Assembly (NCBI GenBank): GCA_015520115.1 | Contig: WAQS01000092.1 | Location: forward strand, 1-9,397 | Length of the DNA stretch: 9,397 bases | Origin: Ferroglobus sp. | GTDB taxonomy: Archaea; Halobacteriota; Archaeoglobi; Archaeoglobales; Archaeoglobaceae | Direction: 5' to 3' | Shown: positions 5,794-9,397 of the stretch, in pieces | Position numbering within the stretch: position 1 is the first letter of the stretch | How the letters are laid out: every line of letters starts with the position of its first letter | Position numbers and translations under genes: made by a program | The notes under the pieces: model-generated | What the model was told of the DNA's origin: nothing | Seen by the model: only the letters and a program-made list of their open reading frames with translations | Databases searched by the model: none

Positions 5794-6934
5794 TCAAAAT
5801 TGAAACTACTGCCGTTGCGCCAGTTCCTCCTAAGTTCAGAGCCAAGCCCGTTTCAGCGTCAACAATACCGTCCCTCAAAATTCTAACGAGATCGACTATC
5901 TGCCTAACTCCAGTTGCTCCAGTTGCATGACCGCAAGCTTTCAGTCCTCCGGAAACGTTCACCGGTATTCTTCCTCCAACTTCTGTCTCGCCTTCTCTTA
6001 TCATCTTAGCCCCCTCTCCTTTTTCGCAGAATCCTAAGTCTTCATAAGCTATTATTTCCGCTATCGTGAAGCTGTCGTGCATCTCAGCGACGTCAACATC
6101 TTTCGCTTCAATTTTTGCAAGCTTGTAGGCTTTTTTCGCCGCCATTTTAACGGCTTTAAAACTCGCCAAATCTTTCCTGCTTTGGAGAGATAAGTAATCG
6201 CTTGCCTGAGTAACAGCTGAAACGTAAACTGGCGTGTCAGTGAGCTTTTTAGCGATTTCATCACTCGCCAATATAACCACCGCAGCCCCATCGCTTATCG
6301 GAGCAGAGTCGAGAACTTTTATCGGCTCCGCTATGTAGGGGGATCTCAAAACGTCGTCGACACTAATTTCTCTTCTAAACTGGGCTTTAGGATTTTTCAC
6401 AGCATTTTTATGGTTTTTTACGCTCACGAGAGCCATGTCCTCTTCTTTCGTTCCGAACTCTTTCATGTGAACTCTCGCTATGAGCGCATACAGAGCCGGA
6501 AGGGTGGCTCCAACGAAGTACTCCCACTCTCTGTCCGCTGAAGAAGACATGATGTCTATCGCAAGCTCCGCACCAACGTCCGTAACTTTCTCCGCTCCGG
6601 CAGCAATAGCGACGTCGTAAAGCCCGGAAGCTACGGCGAGATAAGCCTCTCTGAACGCAACCCCACCGCTTGCGTCGGCAGCTTCCACTCTTACAGAAGG
6701 AATCCCAAGCTCAGCCAGTCCGGAGTAATCTGCTATAAGCGCTCCTATGTGCTCCTGAGCTAAATACCTCCCTCCGCTCATGTTTCCAACGTAAATTGCC
6801 TCTATTTCCTCTCCGGAAATGTTTGCATCCTCCAAAGCTTCGACTCCCGCTTCGATCACTATGTCCCTGAAACTTTTCTCCCACAGCTCACCAAACCTGC
6901 TCTGTCCGATTCCAACAACGGCAACTCTCCTCAT
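5786..6934 (-). CDS. Thiolase-family protein of the HMG-CoA synthase operon, altered active site
   Basis: This 382-residue archaeal SCP2-type thiolase should condense two acetyl-CoA to acetoacetyl-CoA for the neighbouring HMG-CoA synthase. The fold is complete: MRRVAVVGIGQSRFG start, IYVGNMSGG, ADREWEYFVGATLPALYA, NHKNAVKNP, SDGAAVVILA, and NLGGTGATAVVSIL near the C-terminus. The active site is odd. The family's nucleophilic Cys in the VEAACASGG-type motif is Asp87 here (GAC, 6674-6676). The HDCF-type motif is HDSF (286-289), and the GHP.GATG motif is Cys334-Gly-His336-Ala-Thr-Gly-Ala-Thr-Gly. His286 and His336 remain. The reading frame is intact, so this is not an obvious pseudogene. ATG 6934 is preferred to GTG 6940 because GGTG lies five bases upstream and the family starts there. 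Membership is sure; thiolase activity is uncertain. Confidence 0.85.
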   Translation of the reverse strand: MRRVAVVGIGQSRFGELWEKSFRDIVIEAGVEALEDANISGEEIEAIYVGNMSGGRYLAQEHIGALIADYSGLAELGIPSVRVEAADASGGVAFREAYLAVASGLYDVAIAAGAEKVTDVGAELAIDIMSSSADREWEYFVGATLPALYALIARVHMKEFGTKEEDMALVSVKNHKNAVKNPKAQFRREISVDDVLRSPYIAEPIKVLDSAPISDGAAVVILASDEIAKKLTDTPVYVSAVTQASDYLSLQSRKDLASFKAVKMAAKKAYKLAKIEAKDVDVAEMHDSFTIAEIIAYEDLGFCEKGEGAKMIREGETEVGGRIPVNVSGGLKACGHATGATGVRQIVDLVRILRDGIVDAETGLALNLGGTGATAVVSILRR

Positions 6935-6936
6935 TT

Positions 6937-7974
6937 TCACACCATCCTAATCTTCTTTCTCAGCTTTGCGTAAAGTCCGTAGTCTATGTATCTCGCTCTC
7001 TCAATCTTCTCCCAAACTTTCGGCTCTCTCGGATAGCTTTCGATGTTTTCGGTGACTTCAAAGATGAAAGCATCACTACCGGCGCCGCTTCCGAAAGAGG
7101 TCAGAAGTATTCTCTCTCCCGGCTTCGCAACGTCAAGCACAGCCGAGAATCCGAGGAGGGAAGATCCGGAATACGTATTTCCGATTCTTCTGACGACAAG
7201 TCCTTGCTCTATCTGTTCCGAGCTGAATCCGAGCATTCTCGCAACTCTCGTTGGGAACTTCCCGTTCGGCATGTGGAATACTGCATAGCTAAAATCTTCA
7301 GGTGAGAGGTTGTTTCTTTTCATAATCTCTTTCGCAGCCGTGTAAACGTGCCTGAAGTAGGCTGGCTCTCCGGTAAACCTACCTCCGTGACTTGGATAGG
7401 GCATTCCTTCTCTTCTCCAAAAATCTGGAGTGTCGGTCGTGAAGCTTAGGGTGTCCTTAACTTCCGCTATTGTCTCGTTTTCTCCTATTATGAAAGCGGC
7501 ACCTCCAGAAGCTGCTGAATATTCGAGTGCATCTCCGGGAGAACTTTGACTTGTGTCTGCTCCTACCGCGAGTCCGTACTTTATCATCCCGGCTTTAACC
7601 ATCGCCACGCAAATCTGCATTCCGGCAGTTCCGGCTTTACAAGCGAACTCTAAATCTGCGGCATAGCAGAATCTGTTAGCTCCTATAGCCTCCGCAACTA
7701 TCGTAGCTGTCGGTTTTACCGCATAAGGATGACTTTCGGATCCGACAAAAACTGCTTTGATCTCTTCGGAGGGTATTCCGCATCTTTTTAAAGCCTCCCT
7801 TGATGCTTCAACCGAAATAGTGGCTGTGTCTTCGTCGATATCCGCAACGGCTTTTTCATAAACCCCCAAACCGCTTTTTATACTTTCAGCATTTTCTCCC
7901 CAAATTCTTGCTATCTCTTCCGCTTTTATTCTATAAGCGGGAATGTAAGTCCCGTAGGACACTATTCCGACCAA
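6937..7974 (-). CDS. Hydroxymethylglutaryl-CoA synthase (mevalonate pathway)
   Basis: This 345-residue archaeal HMG-CoA synthase condenses acetyl-CoA with acetoacetyl-CoA, the second step toward mevalonate and the isoprenoid chains of archaeal lipids. The catalytic set is complete: Glu80 in [12 protein letters not shown], nucleophile Cys112 in [12 protein letters not shown], and His234 in [21 protein letters not shown] (266-277) and [11 protein letters not shown] (293-303) are conserved family blocks. The start is a TTG at 7974, giving the usual N-terminus [17 protein letters not shown] lies five bases upstream. The longer frame back to 8010 and the GTG at 7983 would overlap the regulator gene and add residues the family lacks. 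It follows the HTH gene by one base and precedes the thiolase by two, so the genes form one operon. Confidence 0.95.
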   Translation of the reverse strand: MVGIVSYGTYIPAYRIKAEEIARIWGENAESIKSGLGVYEKAVADIDEDTATISVEASREALKRCGIPSEEIKAVFVGSESHPYAVKPTATIVAEAIGANRFCYAADLEFACKAGTAGMQICVAMVKAGMIKYGLAVGADTSQSSPGDALEYSAASGGAAFIIGENETIAEVKDTLSFTTDTPDFWRREGMPYPSHGGRFTGEPAYFRHVYTAAKEIMKRNNLSPEDFSYAVFHMPNGKFPTRVARMLGFSSEQIEQGLVVRRIGNTYSGSSLLGFSAVLDVAKPGERILLTSFGSGAGSDAFIFEVTENIESYPREPKVWEKIERARYIDYGLYAKLRKKIRMV

Positions 7975-7975
7975 T

Positions 7976-8677
7976 TCACTCACCCCCGAGCCTCTTGAGC
8001 TTATCAACAATTAGTGATACTGGCATCTCCGTGAGGATAACGTCTATTTTTTCAATTTCCGCTATTTTTCTCGCTATCTCATCGAGCTTGTGGCTGTTCA
8101 ACCCTTGCAAAACCACGACGGAGGGTTTCAGATTCCCAACCTTTATCGCAACCATCGGCGACCTTCCGGTCGTGACCTGAGTGAAAACGAGAGCTCTTTC
8201 GCTCGTTAATCCGAAAAGGCGGTAGAAGTCGTAGGACGTCATAGTTAAGATGGCTTTTATGCTATCTATAACCGTGTATCCGTTTGCTTTCCTGTTGAAA
8301 TTTATTATCAGCTCTCCGTTTAAAACCTCCGCAATTTCCGCAGAGGAAACACTCCTTGAGTACTCATTTATGTCTATTATTGCATCGATTTTCATTCCGA
8401 GGAGGTCTCTGTACTTGCTCAGAGTCCTCCAGCCTCTCTCTTTGTCGATCTCTATCAGAGCGTTGACGATCTTTTTCACAAAAGTAACTCCCGGAGATTT
8501 CCTCCTGTCGCTTTCGTAGTCGCTTATGACAGAAGCTGTTATTCCGAGCTTTTCCGCAAGCTCCCTCTGGGATATCTCAAAAATGTTTCTCCACTTTTTT
8601 ATGCAGTTTCCGGGATTTTCTGAGAGGACGATATCTCCAGCTATGTGCTCTGCAAATTTTCGTGCTATTTCATCCAT
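7976..8677 (-). CDS. XRE-type HTH transcriptional regulator of the mevalonate operon
   Basis: This 233-residue protein has a Cro/CI-type helix-turn-helix at about residues 25-79, with the classic run [20 protein letters not shown] (36-55). The C-terminal part (about 95-233) is a separate alpha/beta domain with [22 protein letters not shown] followed by [20 protein letters not shown]. This resembles a family of putative archaeal HTH regulators and could bind a small ligand, but none is known to me. The stop codon lies one base before the HMG-CoA synthase start, so regulator and enzymes are co-transcribed and it probably controls them. The ATG at 8677 is 27 nt from a TATA box. An inverted repeat between box and start codon suggests it represses itself. 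Regulatory targets are inferred from context. Confidence 0.85.
   Translation of the reverse strand: MDEIARKFAEHIAGDIVLSENPGNCIKKWRNIFEISQRELAEKLGITASVISDYESDRRKSPGVTFVKKIVNALIEIDKERGWRTLSKYRDLLGMKIDAIIDINEYSRSVSSAEIAEVLNGELIINFNRKANGYTVIDSIKAILTMTSYDFYRLFGLTSERALVFTQVTTGRSPMVAIKVGNLKPSVVVLQGLNSHKLDEIARKIAEIEKIDVILTEMPVSLIVDKLKRLGGE
7980..7987 (-). promoter_or_regulatory. Ribosome binding site deciding the TTG start of HMG-CoA synthase
   Basis: GGGGGTGA on the minus strand lies inside the last codons of the regulator gene and ends five bases before TTG 7974. The same spacing is used for the mcm and inositol phosphate synthase starts. Confidence 0.65.
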
Positions 8678-8683
8678 AAATTT

Positions 8684-8708
8684 AATTTAATACTCGGGTA
8701 TTTAAATT
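8684..8708. promoter_or_regulatory. Candidate operator (inverted repeat) at the regulator promoter
   Basis: The core AATACTCGGGTATT (8689-8702) is an inverted repeat with arms AATAC and GTATT and a CG centre. With a one-base slip it extends outward through A/T arms (AATTT left, AAATT right). It covers the downstream edge of the TATA box and most of the gap to the ATG, where a bound protein would block TBP/TFB or RNA polymerase. The adjacent gene encodes an HTH protein of the kind that binds such repeats as a dimer. Confidence 0.5.
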
Positions 8709-8709
8709 T
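8700..8709 (-). promoter_or_regulatory. TATA box of the HTH regulator operon
   Basis: TTTAAATA on the minus strand is centred about 27 nt upstream of the ATG at 8677, so the mRNA would start at or next to the start codon. The box overlaps the stop codon of the small upstream gene, so the operon can be transcribed from here independently of that gene. Confidence 0.55.
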
Positions 8710-8932
8710 AACCATTAACGTTCTCTTTATCGTCAATCAACGTTTTGTAGTAACTGTAGATTTCCTCCCCGAGTTTTGACAACTCGTCAATTCCACTTTC
8801 GTAATTACCTTTGTAGAATTCCGCCATAATCTTTCCAAGCCTTTTAAGAAGTTCGTCGAAAAATTTAACGTCGATAAGAACTTCTTCTTTATTTTCGATG
8901 GATTTAACGTGTTTTTTTAACCATTCGGACAC
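8708..8932 (-). CDS. Small charged helical protein, function unknown
   Basis: This 74-residue protein is not recognised. It is rich in Lys and Glu and almost certainly all helical: WLKKHVKSIENKEE, then FFDELLKRLGKIMAEFYKGNYESGIDEL in two stretches, then EEIYSYYKTLIDD. It has no cysteine, no zinc motif and no membrane segment. The start is a GTG at 8932, with no clear ribosome binding site; AAAATAATTTTG about 31 nt upstream may be its TATA box. It ends 30 bases before the HTH regulator on the same strand, with the regulator's promoter in between, and is divergent from inositol phosphate synthase. It could be the first gene of the operon or a small independent one. Codon use with AAG/AAA/GAG and absence of stops support a real gene, but I cannot exclude chance. 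Confidence 0.55.
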   Translation of the reverse strand: MSEWLKKHVKSIENKEEVLIDVKFFDELLKRLGKIMAEFYKGNYESGIDELSKLGEEIYSYYKTLIDDKENVNG

Positions 8933-8957
8933 AGAAAAATTTTTAACACTGCCGCTT

Positions 8958-8970
8958 CAAAATTATTTTG
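8958..8970. promoter_or_regulatory. AT-rich palindrome between divergent genes
   Basis: CAAAATTATTTTG is a perfect odd palindrome in the 82-bp gap between the small protein gene and inositol phosphate synthase. It could serve as a TATA element for the minus-strand gene, or as a regulatory site for both. CCTAAAATT at 8971-8979 is an alternative TATA element for the plus-strand gene, leaving a leader of about 14 nt that holds its ribosome binding site. Confidence 0.3.
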
Positions 8971-9002
8971 CCTAAAATTCTGACGGATTGACTTGGCTTA
9001 GC

Positions 9003-9009
9003 GGGGTGA
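9003..9009 (+). promoter_or_regulatory. Ribosome binding site choosing the inositol phosphate synthase start
   Basis: GGGGTGA ends five bases before ATG 9015. It selects that codon over the in-frame ATG at 9009, which overlaps the site. Confidence 0.6.
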
Positions 9010-9014
9010 TGCTT

Positions 9015-9397
9015 ATGAAAATTTGGTTGATCGGTGCTTACGGAATAGTTTCTACAACTGCCATGGCCGGTCAGAAAGCCATAGAAAAAGAGATAATCGA
9101 CAAAACTGGATTAGTTTCGGAACTGCCTCAGTTTGAAGGAATAGACAAATACGCTCCTTTGAAAATTGACTTCGGGGGACACGAAATAAGACCGAAGAAC
9201 AACGCTTACGAGGCGCTTTTGGAGCACTGGGAAGCGAACAAACACTTTGACAAAGACATACTCGAAGCTGTAAGAGAGGACTTAGAAAAAATCGTCGCAA
9301 AGAAAGGTACGGCTATAAACTGTGGAGAAGGGGTTAAAGCCTTGGGAGAACTTGAAACGCTTGAAGATGAGAACAAAACTCTTGGGGAGATAGTAGA
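9015..9397 (+). CDS. Inositol-1-phosphate synthase, N-terminal part (cut by window end)
   Basis: The first 127 codons of an archaeal myo-inositol-1-phosphate synthase, the NAD-dependent enzyme that turns glucose 6-phosphate into L-myo-inositol 1-phosphate. Evidence is the N-terminus MKIWLIGAYGIVSTTAMAG, whose GAYGIVS is the nucleotide-binding loop, then GLVSELPQFEGIDKYAP, FGGHEIRPKNNAYEALLEHWE, HFDKDILEAVREDLE and KGTAINCGEGVKALGELETLE, which track the Archaeoglobus enzyme as I remember it. The frame is clean to the end of the window; the catalytic domain lies beyond. In such archaea the product feeds archaetidylinositol lipids and the heat-stress solute di-myo-inositol phosphate. GGTGA lies five bases before ATG 9015. 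The gene diverges from the small protein and mevalonate operon. Confidence 0.93.
   Translation, partial: MKIWLIGAYGIVSTTAMAGQKAIEKEIIDKTGLVSELPQFEGIDKYAPLKIDFGGHEIRPKNNAYEALLEHWEANKHFDKDILEAVREDLEKIVAKKGTAINCGEGVKALGELETLEDENKTLGEIV

Noticed and set aside
7975..8010. Longer N-terminus for HMG-CoA synthase, from ATG 8010 or GTG 7983
   Set aside because: The extension overlaps the regulator gene and adds residues absent from the family; the TTG with GGTGA five bases upstream gives the expected MVGIVSYG start.

Overview
The window looks like chromosomal DNA from a hyperthermophilic euryarchaeon, most likely of the order Archaeoglobales. The evidence is an archaeal MCM helicase, an archaeal-type HMG-CoA synthase/thiolase/DUF35 set, an archaeal inositol-1-phosphate synthase start, PAC2, DUF473 and DUF5611 family proteins, heavy use of AGA/AGG and ATA codons, GGTGA-type ribosome binding sites and TATA-box promoters. 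The order is inferred from remembered family resemblance, not from a search. I see no transposons, CRISPR arrays or prophage genes.

Left part (1-1515): about 200 bases of non-coding sequence, then a minus-strand tRNA-Arg(CCU), a spacer with two inverted repeats, an unrecognised minus-strand lipoprotein gene and a small DUF5611 gene. Centre left (1565-3102, plus strand): a tight three-gene run of PAC2-family proteasome-assembly-chaperone-like protein, DUF473 protein and a free-standing biotin carboxyl carrier protein. The DUF5611 and PAC2 genes diverge from one TATA-like element that lies 25 nt from both start codons. Centre (3292-5385): the replicative helicase gene mcm.

Right part, minus strand (8932 down to 5395): a small unknown charged protein, an XRE-type HTH regulator, HMG-CoA synthase, a thiolase and a Zn-ribbon/OB-fold DUF35 protein. 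The last three form the known archaeal entry module to the mevalonate pathway, in which thiolase and synthase are bridged by DUF35 to channel acetoacetyl-CoA. The regulator has its own TATA box with an inverted repeat between the box and the start codon, a likely autoregulatory operator. At the right edge the first 127 codons of inositol-1-phosphate synthase run out of the window on the plus strand. Isoprenoid synthesis and inositol phosphate synthesis are therefore neighbours.

The most surprising point is the thiolase. The position that holds the catalytic cysteine in this family reads Asp, and two other active-site motifs also deviate, although the gene is intact and its neighbours look fully functional. 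A second theme is initiation: several first genes have a TATA element 25-27 nt before the start codon (leaderless-like), while internal genes use strong GGTGA sites, often overlapping the previous stop codon and twice followed by a TTG start.
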